DNA from: Comamonadaceae bacterium M7527
GTDB lineage: Bacteria > Pseudomonadota > Gammaproteobacteria > Burkholderiales > Burkholderiaceae_C
NCBI GenBank assembly: GCA_021044545.1
Contig: CP087990.1
Coordinates: 62,001 to 126,000 of the forward strand
Reading direction: 5' to 3'
Length of the DNA: 64,000 nt
Position 1 is the stretch's first letter, and every line of letters starts with the position of its first letter. The position numbers and the translations under genes were made by a program. The notes beneath the pieces were generated by a model that was not told the origin of the DNA, did not search any database, and worked only from the letters and a program-made list of their open reading frames with translations. This document shows, in pieces, positions 42,943-51,670 of the stretch.

Positions 42943-44727
42943 CTAGTGGGCCAGTTGCTCCAGCAGGTGTGTGAATGCGTCAATGCACAGTTGCATGTCG
43001 TCGCTGGTGGTGGACTCAAGTGGGTTGTGGCTGATGCCTGAGTTTTCGCCGCGAACAAACAACATGGCTTGTGGCATGGCCTGGTGCATTTTCATGGCGT
43101 CGTGGCCGGCGCCACTGGGCATGCAAAACACGGGCAGGCCTGTGGCTTGTACGGCTGCTTCCCAGCGGGTTTGCCACGCCTTGTCACTGGGTGCGGCGCT
43201 GGCTTTTACGGTGAGGTCTAGCTTGTAGTGCACGCCGCGTTGCTCGCAAATGGTCTCTAGCGCTTTCACAATGTCTTGATGCAGTGCATCGCGTTGTGTG
43301 TCGCTGGGTGCGCGCATGTCCAGGCTGAAGTTGCATTGCCCCGGCACCACGTTGATAGAGCCGCTTGGTACGTTCAGCATGCCTATGGTGGCCACAGAGT
43401 CGCCGTCTTGTGCTGCGCGCTTTTCCACGTAGGTGGACAGCTCGGCCAATGCGGCGGCGGCGTCGCGGCGGCGGTTCATGGGTGTTGTGCCGGCATGGCT
43501 GGCTGTGCCTTTGATGCTGCCCAGGTAACGCACGCTGCCGTTGATGGATGTGACCACGCCCAGCGGCAAGTTCATTTCGTTGAGCACAGGGCCTTGCTCG
43601 ATGTGCACTTCCACAAAGCCCATGTATTGGCTGGTGTCTCGTGCCAGGGCATCTATGTCTGCCTCAATGGTGGCTGCGTTGTAGCCTGCGTCAATCATGG
43701 CTTGTCGCATGGTGATGCCGTCGGCGTCTTGCTGCTCCAACCAGCTTTTGTCAAACTGGCCAATCAGCGCGCCAGAGCCCAGGAAGGTGGCTTTGTAGCG
43801 TTGGCCTTCTTCTTCAGCAAAGCCCACCACTTCCAGGTTGTAGGGCAAGCGACGGCCCTGGGCGTGTAGCGCATGCACGCAGGCCATGGGTACGTAAATA
43901 CCCAGACGTCCGTCGTACTTGCCGCCGTTGCGCACTGTGTCGTAGTGTGAGCCTGTGAGCAGTGTTTGGGCGTCTTCAATGTCTGCGCTTGCTTTGTAGA
44001 CGCCTACGACGTTGCCTACGGCGTCTATGTTGACGTGGTCAAAACCGCAGGCGCGCATGGTGGCTGCAATGCTGGCCGCGGCTTGTTGGTGGGCGGGTGT
44101 GAGGTAGGTGACTGTGAGTTCGCCGCGCTCGGCGTAGCCCGGGTCAGAGAACTGGGCCAGGTTTTCTTGCCAGTCCCATACCAAGTTGCCTTGCGTGGGC
44201 GTGACGCCAAATTTGTCGTTGAGCCTGATTTCAGCAATGCGGTGAATGTTGCGCACGCATTCTTCGCGCTCAAAGTCTGGGTGGTTGAGCAAGCGGCGCT
44301 CAACGGTGGCAATGATGTGGGCTTTGCTCAGGCCGTTGCCACGCGGGCCACGCACAGCCACTACAAATGGAAAACCAAATTTGTCCAGGTATTGCCGGTT
44401 AAGGCTTTGAATGTGCGCCAGCTCGTCAGGCGTGCAGTTGGTTAGGCCTGCCTTGCTTTGCTCGTTGGTGGACTCAGCCGTTAGCGTGTTGCTTTGCATG
44501 GCTTTGCCTGCCAGCTCTGGGTGGGCGCGAATGAGTGCCAGTTTGGCGTCTACGCCGGCTTCGTCCAATAGCAGCGTCATGGTGTGTTTGAGCGCGGCCA
44601 AGGATGCAAACGGGCGTTGGGCCAAGGCTTGTTCGACTATCCAAGGCGTGTGCTCGTACAGGCCGTCCAGCATGGCCATGGCCTCGTTTGCTGGGGCGGT
44701 GTTGAGTTGCTCTAGTGTGTAGCTCAT
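42943..44727 (-). CDS. Bifunctional OHCU decarboxylase (UraD) / allantoate amidohydrolase (AllC)
   Basis: Fusion of two ureide enzymes, 594 residues. Residues ~1-165 are UraD, which decarboxylates 2-oxo-4-hydroxy-4-carboxy-5-ureidoimidazoline to S-allantoin (ALIRAHPELAGKAM with the catalytic His; NRQYLDKFGFPFVVAVRG). Residues ~175-594 are an M20-type allantoate amidohydrolase with metal motifs GSHYDTVRNGGKYDG, GFAEEEGQRYKATFLGSGAL and VEVHIEQGPVLNEM. The two steps flank allantoinase in the pathway, which is encoded by the adjacent puuE. ATG 44727 is used with AGGAA upstream. Confidence 0.92.
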   Translation of the reverse strand: MSYTLEQLNTAPANEAMAMLDGLYEHTPWIVEQALAQRPFASLAALKHTMTLLLDEAGVDAKLALIRAHPELAGKAMQSNTLTAESTNEQSKAGLTNCTPDELAHIQSLNRQYLDKFGFPFVVAVRGPRGNGLSKAHIIATVERRLLNHPDFEREECVRNIHRIAEIRLNDKFGVTPTQGNLVWDWQENLAQFSDPGYAERGELTVTYLTPAHQQAAASIAATMRACGFDHVNIDAVGNVVGVYKASADIEDAQTLLTGSHYDTVRNGGKYDGRLGIYVPMACVHALHAQGRRLPYNLEVVGFAEEEGQRYKATFLGSGALIGQFDKSWLEQQDADGITMRQAMIDAGYNAATIEADIDALARDTSQYMGFVEVHIEQGPVLNEMNLPLGVVTSINGSVRYLGSIKGTASHAGTTPMNRRRDAAAALAELSTYVEKRAAQDGDSVATIGMLNVPSGSINVVPGQCNFSLDMRAPSDTQRDALHQDIVKALETICEQRGVHYKLDLTVKASAAPSDKAWQTRWEAAVQATGLPVFCMPSGAGHDAMKMHQAMPQAMLFVRGENSGISHNPLESTTSDDMQLCIDAFTHLLEQLAH

Positions 44728-44743
44728 AGGCGTTCCTGCGGAA

Positions 44744-45694
44744 TTAAGCGGGGCATGGGTGAGTAGCGCGCCAGTGGCGAGCGATGTCTTGGCGCGTAGC
44801 AACCCATACGTGGTCGTGGCTGGCCACGTATTCAATAAACTTTTTGATGGCCATAAAGCGCCCAGGGCGGCCTAGCAAGCGGCAGTGCATACCCACACTC
44901 ATCATCTTGGGCCTGTTCAGGCCATTGGGGTCGCCCTCAGCGTACAGGCAGTCAAAGCTGTCTTTGAGGTACTGAAAAAACGGGTCGCCGTGCGAGAAGC
45001 CTTGCGGCAGCGCAAAGCGCATGTCGTTGGCGTCTAAGGTGTAGGGCACGATCAGCTGGTGGGCTGTGCCGCCGTCTGTTTTGCCTACCTTCATCCAAAA
45101 TGGCAAGTCGTCGCCGTAATAGTCAGAGTCGTATTCGAAGCCGCCAAAGTCTGCCACCAGTTGGTGGGTGTTGGGGCTGTCGCGTCCGGTGTACCAGCCG
45201 ACTGGGCGGGTGCCCATGAGCTGAGTCATGATGTCCATGGCGCGCTGCATGTCGTCGCGTTCCTGCTCGATGGGTGTGTGTTGGTAGTGAATCCACTTCA
45301 GGCCATGGCAGGCTATTTCGTGGCCCAGGTCCTGGAACACTTTGACCATGTCGGGGTTGCGCTGCAGCGCAGTGGCTACACCAAACACGGTAAGCGGCAT
45401 GTTGTGCTGCTCAAAGGCGCGCAGCAAGCGCCACACGCCTGCTCTTGAGCCGTATTCGTAAATGCCGTCCATGCTCATGTGGCGGTCTGGGTAGCTGGCA
45501 GGGCTGAACAACTCAGACAAAAACTGCTCAGAGCCTGCATCGCCGTGCAGCACATGATTCTCGCCACCTTCTTCAAAGTTGAGCACAAACTGCACGGCAA
45601 TGCGCGCCTGCTGTGGCCATTGGGCGTGGGGCACGTTTTGGCCGTAGCCCATCAGGTCGCGTGGGTAGGGTTGGGTGGCGTCGTACAAGGTCAT
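44744..45694 (-). CDS. puuE: Allantoinase PuuE (polysaccharide deacetylase family)
   Basis: Cofactor-independent allantoinase of 316 residues, hydrolysing S-allantoin to allantoate. The protein has the NodB-like fold with FVLNFEEGGENHVLHGD, GIYEYGSRAGVWRLL, IACHGLKWIHYQH and TGRDSPNTHQLVADFGGFEY, all typical of PuuE. It sits 16 bases before the UraD-AllC fusion, matching pathway order. Confidence 0.94.
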   Translation of the reverse strand: MTLYDATQPYPRDLMGYGQNVPHAQWPQQARIAVQFVLNFEEGGENHVLHGDAGSEQFLSELFSPASYPDRHMSMDGIYEYGSRAGVWRLLRAFEQHNMPLTVFGVATALQRNPDMVKVFQDLGHEIACHGLKWIHYQHTPIEQERDDMQRAMDIMTQLMGTRPVGWYTGRDSPNTHQLVADFGGFEYDSDYYGDDLPFWMKVGKTDGGTAHQLIVPYTLDANDMRFALPQGFSHGDPFFQYLKDSFDCLYAEGDPNGLNRPKMMSVGMHCRLLGRPGRFMAIKKFIEYVASHDHVWVATRQDIARHWRATHPCPA

Positions 45695-45730
45695 GGTGTT
45701 TGTGTTTGTGGTGTGGTTGTTGGCTGCGCT

Positions 45731-46411
45731 TTAGCGAAGCGCCTCACGTATGTCTGCAGTGGGTTGACGTTTGTTAAAGGTCAGGCTTTTTTCAACGCTG
45801 TCCAGGTGCTGGGCCATCAGGCGCACGGCTTCTTCCTCGTCTTTGGCCTGTATGGCTGCAACCAAGTGGTCGTGTTCTTCGCTGGAGCATTCGGCGGCTC
45901 TGGCGGATTGGTACATCAGGGTAATGAGCGCGCAGCGGGAAATAAGGTCGCCTAGCATTTCGGCCAGCACGTCGTTGCCGGTGAGTTCAGCCATGCGCAC
46001 ATGGAAGTCTCCCAGCAGTTCTGTGCGGCTAGCCGCGTCATTGTTGTGCAGTGCCTCGTGCTCTTTAGCCAGATGCGCTTGCAATGCTTTGATTTTTGCC
46101 GGCGTGGCGTTGCGTGTGAATTGGCGTGTGAGCTCAAGCTCAAGCATGCGGCGCACCGCAAATACTTGTTTGGCTTCTTCTACCGATGGGGCAGCTACAA
46201 ATGCGCCGCGCGAGGGCTCCATGCGAACCAAGCGGTTCTGGCTGAGTTGAAACAAGGCTTGACGCACCAGGGTGCGCGACACGCCAAAATGATCGGCCAA
46301 CTTTTGCTCGGCCAGTTTGGCGCCGGGCTGCAGTCTGTGCTCGACAATCGCCTTGGACAGCGATTGCACAATCATTGCGGTAGACGATGTGTCTATGGTT
46401 GGGGTGTTCAT
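45731..46411 (-). CDS. GntR-family (FadR/FCD) regulator of ureide genes
   Basis: Transcription factor of 226 residues. N-terminal winged helix: KLAEQKLADHFGVSRTLVRQ, then LFQLSQNRLVRMEPSRGAFV; C-terminal FCD ligand domain with RRMLELELTRQF, FHVRMAELTGNDVLAEML and EEHDHLVAAI. It heads the puuE-uraD/allC-M20 operon and faces uraH. Two identical TTGTATACAA dyads lie in the divergent region and inside uraH, a typical site for this subfamily; autoregulation is likely. Confidence 0.88.
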   Translation of the reverse strand: MNTPTIDTSSTAMIVQSLSKAIVEHRLQPGAKLAEQKLADHFGVSRTLVRQALFQLSQNRLVRMEPSRGAFVAAPSVEEAKQVFAVRRMLELELTRQFTRNATPAKIKALQAHLAKEHEALHNNDAASRTELLGDFHVRMAELTGNDVLAEMLGDLISRCALITLMYQSARAAECSSEEHDHLVAAIQAKDEEEAVRLMAQHLDSVEKSLTFNKRQPTADIREALR

Positions 46412-46439
46412 GTGTTGATAATACCGGATTGGGTAAAAA

Positions 46440-46449
46440 TTGTATACAA
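46440..46449. promoter_or_regulatory. GntR-type operator TTGTATACAA (site 1)
   Basis: Perfect 10-bp palindrome 29 bases upstream of the gntR start, between gntR and uraH. GntR/FCD regulators commonly bind such TTGTATACAA-like sequences. Confidence 0.65.
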
Positions 46450-46562
46450 GTTATGATGTCTTCAGTACACCATGCCGCGCGTGTGGTGTGGGCTTATAGT
46501 GCTGCAAAAGTGCACTAAAGTAAATGGCGTCGGTTTTGCATCTATTGAAATTGGAGACAAAA

Positions 46563-46916
46563 ATGGGATTGAGTACACACGTTTTAGACACTATGAATGG
46601 CTGTCCAGCCGCGGGTATGTTTGTCTCTTTGTATACAACTGAGGACGATAACGCGACCTTGCTGAAGTCGTTTCAGCTCAACGACGATGGGCGCAACGCA
46701 GACGGCTTGCTCATTGGGCACGACAGTCTGACTGTGGGTACTTACCGTTTGGTGTTTGACGTGGCAGGCTACTTTGCCGCCAAGGGGGCAGCTTTACCCG
46801 AGCCCAATTTCTTAAACCGTGTGGCATTGGACTTTGGTGTTGCCAAGCCAGCTGAGCACTACCACGTGCCTTTGTTGGTAAGCCCTTGGAGCTACTCCAC
46901 TTACCGCGGCAGTTAA
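46563..46916 (+). CDS. uraH: 5-hydroxyisourate hydrolase UraH
   Basis: Transthyretin-like enzyme of 117 residues converting 5-hydroxyisourate to OHCU. It shows LSTHVLDTMNGCPAAGMFVS at the N terminus, TYRLVFDVAGYF in the middle and the C-terminal YRGS tetrapeptide that marks hydrolases as opposed to transthyretins. GGAGA precedes ATG 46563, so the upstream opening at 46524 is rejected. It feeds UraD, encoded in the divergent operon. Confidence 0.95.
   Translation: MGLSTHVLDTMNGCPAAGMFVSLYTTEDDNATLLKSFQLNDDGRNADGLLIGHDSLTVGTYRLVFDVAGYFAAKGAALPEPNFLNRVALDFGVAKPAEHYHVPLLVSPWSYSTYRGS
46629..46638. promoter_or_regulatory. GntR-type operator TTGTATACAA (site 2, inside uraH)
   Basis: Second perfect copy of the 10-bp palindrome, 189 bases from the first, within the uraH coding region. 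This equals about 18 helical turns, compatible with looping by a dimer of dimers. Confidence 0.55.
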
Positions 46917-46963
46917 ACGCTGCCGCTGCAGTTTGCGCGGCGCGTTGCGCAAACTGCCAAGGA

Positions 46964-47479
46964 CTACTTGCTGCGCTGGCCTTCGGTTAGCGTGTCGAGC
47001 TGAAACAGGCCGGACTTGTCGTAAAGCCAAACGTCTGTGTAGATGACGCCTGGCATGCGTATCGGTGCAGGGTAGGGGGCGGCGGCACGCACCACGCCTT
47101 CTATGTCGGCCATGACCTCAGGCAGGTGGGTGGGGCCGCGCGCCCATCGAATGGCAGCAATATCGCCCATGGTGTCAATGTCGACTTCCAGGACTGCCAC
47201 GGCCATCAGCAGTGGCGGCATTTTGCCTTTGTAAATCCGCGCCGTGTTCTGTTTGTAAATGTGATTGGCTGCGTCGCGCCTGTAAGCCTTGGGCGTCATG
47301 GCGTCAGACACGATGTCAGGCTGGCGCACTTGGACAGGCGGCGGTGGCGGTGGGGCGGGCTCAGGTTTTTTGGGTGGCGCGCAGCCACCAAGCAGCAACG
47401 CTGCTGCGCACAACCACATGATGGCCAGCACAGGGCGACATGCGGCAGGCGCTTGGGCCTTTGACTGATTCAGTCGCAT
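46964..47479 (-). CDS. Proline-rich lipoprotein, function unknown
   Basis: Hypothetical protein of 171 residues. The hydrophobic N terminus ends in lipobox LLLGGC (Cys about residue 33) followed by a proline linker (PPKKPEPAPPPPPPVQV). The C-terminal part (YRRDAANHIYKQNTARIYKG; VAVLEVDIDTMGDIAAIRWA) looks like a TonB-C-type fold. A periplasm-facing lipoprotein is inferred; no link to purine metabolism is evident. Confidence 0.7.
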   Translation of the reverse strand: MRLNQSKAQAPAACRPVLAIMWLCAAALLLGGCAPPKKPEPAPPPPPPVQVRQPDIVSDAMTPKAYRRDAANHIYKQNTARIYKGKMPPLLMAVAVLEVDIDTMGDIAAIRWARGPTHLPEVMADIEGVVRAAAPYPAPIRMPGVIYTDVWLYDKSGLFQLDTLTEGQRSK

Positions 47480-47830
47480 TCATAGTCCTCGTATAGGCGA
47501 TGCTTGCGTTGGCGCATTGGGATCGCGGGGCCAACGGGAATTGCTTGGGCACAAGGCTAAACGACAACAAGGGCAAATATGGGGCGGGTGTGTGCAAACT
47601 AGGGTTATTCCTTAACTAAAGCGTTAGTTCAACGATTTGGGGTGAGTTTTAAAGTAGTCTTTTGCTGCGATAAGTGGCGCAGCATGCAGTAGCATCTGGC
47701 CTTGCCAGTTAAAATTCCGCTTCAACTCGCACCATCTCATGCAAGCCAAAAAGCCAGCACCCAGTGCCTCGGTCATGCGCTTATGTATCGCGGGCGTAGC
47801 CAACCATTTACACACAACACTCACCAGCCC
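47480..47830. promoter_or_regulatory. xdhA upstream region with AACTAA/TTAGTT dyad
   Basis: A 351-base non-coding region lies between the lipoprotein and xdhA. It contains the inverted repeat AACTAA-agcg-TTAGTT (47614-47629), a possible operator for the xdh operon. An open frame on the minus strand (47624-47839) has no ribosome site or known motif and overlaps the xdhA start; it is not called. Confidence 0.4.
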
Positions 47831-49315
47831 ATGACCCAAGTCACCAATACCGTTCGCTTCGTTTTAGACGGTGCGATTGTTGAAGCCCAAGGCGTTCGTC
47901 GAACCACCACAGTATTGGATTATTTGCGCGAGGACATGCAGCGCACTGGCACCAAAGAGGGTTGTGCAGAGGGGGACTGCGGCGCGTGCGTGATCATGGT
48001 GGGCGAGCTCAACGCGGCTGGTACTGGCGTGGACTATGTGCCAGTGAACAGCTGCATACAGCTGTTGCCAGCGCTTGACGGCAAGTCTGTCAAAACGGTT
48101 GAAAGTCTCAAGAAAGCCGACGGCACGCTGCACCCCATACAAAAAGCCATGGTGGACTGCCATGGCTCTCAGTGTGGCTTTTGCACGCCAGGCATCGTGA
48201 TGAGTCTGACCAATATGGTGCAAACCAATACAAAACCCACACGCGGCGAGGTGAACGACGCGCTAAGCGGTAACTTGTGCCGATGCACGGGCTACATCCC
48301 GATTGTTGATGCCACTTTAAAGGCGTGCGAAGCACCTGCTGCCGAGTTGAAAGTTGACGACAAAGCAGACGTGGCCTTGCTAAAAGATATTGCCCGACCT
48401 GCACACCCCACTATCAGCCTGGACGGCGACATCATCGTGCAGCCGGTGGTGCGCACGCGCAAAGGCAGTGAGTTTGTCTCGCCCGCCACACTTGAAGAAG
48501 TGGCGGCTTATCTGACTGAGTTCCCAGACACCACACTGTTGGCTGGTAGCACCGAGGTGGGCCTGCAAGTGAACAAACAGTTTGCACGCCCAAAGCACAT
48601 TTGCTATTTGGGCAATGTGAAAGAGCTGCAAGCCGTTACTGAAACCGACAAGGCGTGGACCTTGGGTGCGGCAGTTTCATTGGCGCGCATTGAGGTGTTG
48701 GTGGCGCAAGCCTACCCGGACTTTGCCGAGGTGCTGCGGCGTTTTGGCTCGCCGCCGATTCGCTCTACCGCCACCCTGGCCGGCAACATCGTGAACGGCT
48801 CACCCATTGGTGACTCCATGCCTTGCCTGATGGCCATGGGCGCTGAGTTGGTGTTGCGCAAAGGCAAGACCACTCGCCTGGTGGCGCTTGATGCGTTTTA
48901 CACAGGCATGAAGCAAAACGTCATGCAAGCGGGGGAGTTTGTGCAAGCCATTGTGTTGCCCAAGCCTGTTGCAGGCCAGGTCAACCGTGCCCACAAAATC
49001 AGCAAGCGTTTTGAGCAAGACATATCAGCCACTTGTTGCGCTGTGTCGTTCAACTTAACAGGCGAGGTGATGAGCAACGTGCGCGTGGCTTACAACGGTT
49101 TGGCGCCATCGCCTTGTCGTGCTCCCGCCATTGAGGCGTTGCTCGAAGGCAAAACCTGCGAGCAAGTGACGGCCGCGGCTATTGATCAAGCCATTGCCAA
49201 CAGCTTTGTGGCCAGAGACGGCCTGCGTGCAACCTGGGCATACCGCTCGCTGGTGGCGCGCAACTTGGTGTTGCAGTTTGTTGAAGAAGCAGCCAATGCT
49301 GCGCAGGAGGCTTAA
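47831..49315 (+). CDS. xdhA: Xanthine dehydrogenase small subunit XdhA
   Basis: FeS/FAD subunit of 494 residues. Residues ~1-170 hold two [2Fe-2S] domains: GCAEGDCGACVIMVGE and CGFCTPGIVM with CRCTGY. From ~190 follows the FAD-binding domain (LLAGSTEVGLQVNKQFARPK; RFGSPPIRSTATLAGNIVNG). Electrons from the molybdenum subunit pass through these to NAD. ATG 47831 is used; an opening at 47702 has no supporting site. Four bases precede xdhB. Confidence 0.95.
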   Translation: MTQVTNTVRFVLDGAIVEAQGVRRTTTVLDYLREDMQRTGTKEGCAEGDCGACVIMVGELNAAGTGVDYVPVNSCIQLLPALDGKSVKTVESLKKADGTLHPIQKAMVDCHGSQCGFCTPGIVMSLTNMVQTNTKPTRGEVNDALSGNLCRCTGYIPIVDATLKACEAPAAELKVDDKADVALLKDIARPAHPTISLDGDIIVQPVVRTRKGSEFVSPATLEEVAAYLTEFPDTTLLAGSTEVGLQVNKQFARPKHICYLGNVKELQAVTETDKAWTLGAAVSLARIEVLVAQAYPDFAEVLRRFGSPPIRSTATLAGNIVNGSPIGDSMPCLMAMGAELVLRKGKTTRLVALDAFYTGMKQNVMQAGEFVQAIVLPKPVAGQVNRAHKISKRFEQDISATCCAVSFNLTGEVMSNVRVAYNGLAPSPCRAPAIEALLEGKTCEQVTAAAIDQAIANSFVARDGLRATWAYRSLVARNLVLQFVEEAANAAQEA

Positions 49316-49318
49316 GTT

Positions 49319-51667
49319 ATGAATGCACCTACACCTATCCAAGCGTTGGCAACAGCTGCCAAGGCGGCAGAGCAAGGCCAAGACGTTATTCACGAGTCCG
49401 CACACCTGCATGTGACCGGCGAGGCGGCTTATACAGACGATATTCCAGAGGCGCGCGGCACGTTGTACGCGGCCATCATCAAGTCGCCAGTGGCGCACGG
49501 CGAGCTGGTGGGCGAGGGCATAGACCGCGAGGCCATTTTGGCTATGCACGGCGTGGTGGCGGTTTATACCGCCAAAGACATTCCGGGCGAAAACAATTGC
49601 GGCCCCATCATCCATGACGACCCGTTTTTAGCCAGTGGCACGGTGCAGTTTGTTGGCCAAGCGGTGGCTGTGGTGGTGGCGCGTGACATGTTGTATGCAC
49701 GAGAGGCGGCGCACAACGCCAAGGTGGCTGTCAAGGCCTTGCCAGCCATACTCACGATTGAAGAGGCCATGGCTGCGCAGCAATTTGTAATGCCCGCTAA
49801 AGGCATTACACGCGGCACACCCAAAGAGGCGATTGCCAACGCACCGCACAAACTCAGCGGTGTAACAGAATGTGGCCAGCAAGAGCAGTTTTATTTAGAG
49901 GGTCAAATCTCTTACGCCGTACCGCGTGAAGACGGCCAGCTGACGTTGTATGTGTCTACGCAACACCCAGATGGCAATCAGCGCGAAGCTGCAGCAGCGC
50001 TTAATTTGTCAACAAACGATGTGGAAGTGATTTGTCGTCGCATGGGCGGCGCGTTTGGTGGCAAAGAGGGCAATGCCAGCATCTTCTCGCAAAGCGCAGC
50101 CCTGGCTGCGCACAAGCTCAAGCGCCCAGTCAAGTTGCGCGTGAACCGCGACGACGACATGATGATCACCGGCAAGCGCCATGACTTCCGTCTGAAGTAC
50201 GAAATTGGCTTTGACGACGACGGCAAAATATTGGGTGCCGACTTTGAGCTGGCCTCACGCTGCGGTTACAGCTGTGACTTCTCTGGCCCGGTGAACGACC
50301 GCGCCGTATTGCACATAGACAACTGCTATTACCTGCCCAACCTGCACATCATCAGCCACCGCTGCAAAACCAACACGCAAAGTGCAACCGCTTTCCGTGG
50401 TTTTGGTGGCCCGCAAGGCATGTTTGGTATCGAGACTGTGGTTGAGGAAATTGCCACCACGTTGGGCAAAGACCCACTTGATGTGCGTTTGGCCAATTTG
50501 TACCGCGACCCCAAAGACTCAGGTGATGCCAACAGCATGACCACGCAATACGGCCAACAAATTGAAGACTTTGTGGCCGACAAGGTCATGGCGCAGTTGG
50601 TGGACAACAGCAACTACCGGGCACGCCGCACCGAAGTGGCCGCCTTTAATGCGGCCAACCCATACCGCAAGCGCGGTTTGTCGCTGGTGCCATTGAAGTT
50701 CGGTATTTCGTTTACCGCCACCATGCTCAACCAAGGTGGTGCATTGGTCAACATTTACATGGACGGTTCGGTATCGGTTAACCATGGCGGTACCGAAATG
50801 GGCCAGGGTCTCAATACCAAAATGGCGCAGGTTGCAGCCGATTGCCTGGGGGCAGCCATTGAGCGTGTTCGTGTAACAGCTACCGATACCCAAAAAGTGC
50901 CTAACGCTTCAGCGACTGCGGCGTCTAGCGGTGCCGACATCAACGGCGCGGCCATTGCCAACGCCTGTGAGCCGCTTTACACGCGCTTGTGCGCTGTGGC
51001 CTCTCGTATGCTGGGCTGCGAAGCGTCGCAGGTGAAGCTGGCTGGTGGCGTGGCCAGCTTTGGCGATAAGGCTGTGGCCTGGAACGACGTGACCAAGCAG
51101 GCATGGCTTGACCGCGTGAGCTTGAGCGCCAATGGCTTTTACATGACACCAGACATTGCCTACGACTTCACCACGCTGCAAGGCAAGGCTTTTTACTACT
51201 ACTGCTATGGCGCTGCTGTCACTGAAACCGAAATTGACACCCGCACAGGCGAGTGGTGGCTCAAGGGTGTAGACATCGTGCATGACGTGGGCCAGAGCAT
51301 TAACCCAGCCATTGACAAGGGCCAGATTGAAGGCGCTTACGTGCAAGGTATGGGTTGGCTCACCATGGAACAAATCATCTGGGACAACAAAGGCAAGCTG
51401 CTAACGCATGGGCCCAGCACTTACAAAATCCCGGTGGCTGGCGACATACCCGAGCATTTCAACGTGGCCTTGTTTGCCAATAAAAACGTGAAGCCCACAC
51501 CGTTTCGCTCAAAAGCGGTGGGTGAGCCACCGCTGATGTTGGCTTTGTCTGCTTACTTCTCGTTGCGTGACGCCGTGGGTGCTGTGGCACCTGGCAAGGT
51601 GGTGCACATGAATGCCCCAGCCACGCCGGAGTGTGTGCTGATGGCATGTGAGTCTTTGCGCGCCTAA
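49319..51667 (+). CDS. xdhB: Xanthine dehydrogenase large subunit XdhB
   Basis: Molybdenum cofactor subunit of 782 residues, hydroxylating hypoxanthine and xanthine to urate. Key segments are GGAFGGKEGN, the substrate-Arg region TAFRGFGGPQGMFG, and the active-site Glu in VGEPPLMLALSAY near the C terminus. HGGTEMGQGLNTKMAQ is the cofactor-contact motif. The AFRGFGGPQ sequence is characteristic for true xanthine dehydrogenases, in contrast to the CoxL-like protein further on. Confidence 0.95.
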   Translation: MNAPTPIQALATAAKAAEQGQDVIHESAHLHVTGEAAYTDDIPEARGTLYAAIIKSPVAHGELVGEGIDREAILAMHGVVAVYTAKDIPGENNCGPIIHDDPFLASGTVQFVGQAVAVVVARDMLYAREAAHNAKVAVKALPAILTIEEAMAAQQFVMPAKGITRGTPKEAIANAPHKLSGVTECGQQEQFYLEGQISYAVPREDGQLTLYVSTQHPDGNQREAAAALNLSTNDVEVICRRMGGAFGGKEGNASIFSQSAALAAHKLKRPVKLRVNRDDDMMITGKRHDFRLKYEIGFDDDGKILGADFELASRCGYSCDFSGPVNDRAVLHIDNCYYLPNLHIISHRCKTNTQSATAFRGFGGPQGMFGIETVVEEIATTLGKDPLDVRLANLYRDPKDSGDANSMTTQYGQQIEDFVADKVMAQLVDNSNYRARRTEVAAFNAANPYRKRGLSLVPLKFGISFTATMLNQGGALVNIYMDGSVSVNHGGTEMGQGLNTKMAQVAADCLGAAIERVRVTATDTQKVPNASATAASSGADINGAAIANACEPLYTRLCAVASRMLGCEASQVKLAGGVASFGDKAVAWNDVTKQAWLDRVSLSANGFYMTPDIAYDFTTLQGKAFYYYCYGAAVTETEIDTRTGEWWLKGVDIVHDVGQSINPAIDKGQIEGAYVQGMGWLTMEQIIWDNKGKLLTHGPSTYKIPVAGDIPEHFNVALFANKNVKPTPFRSKAVGEPPLMLALSAYFSLRDAVGAVAPGKVVHMNAPATPECVLMACESLRA

Positions 51668-51670
51668 ACC

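Noticed and set aside
47624..47839. Minus-strand open frame of 71 codons upstream of xdhA
   Set aside because: No ribosome site, no recognisable domain, and it overlaps the xdhA start and the AACTAA/TTAGTT dyad.
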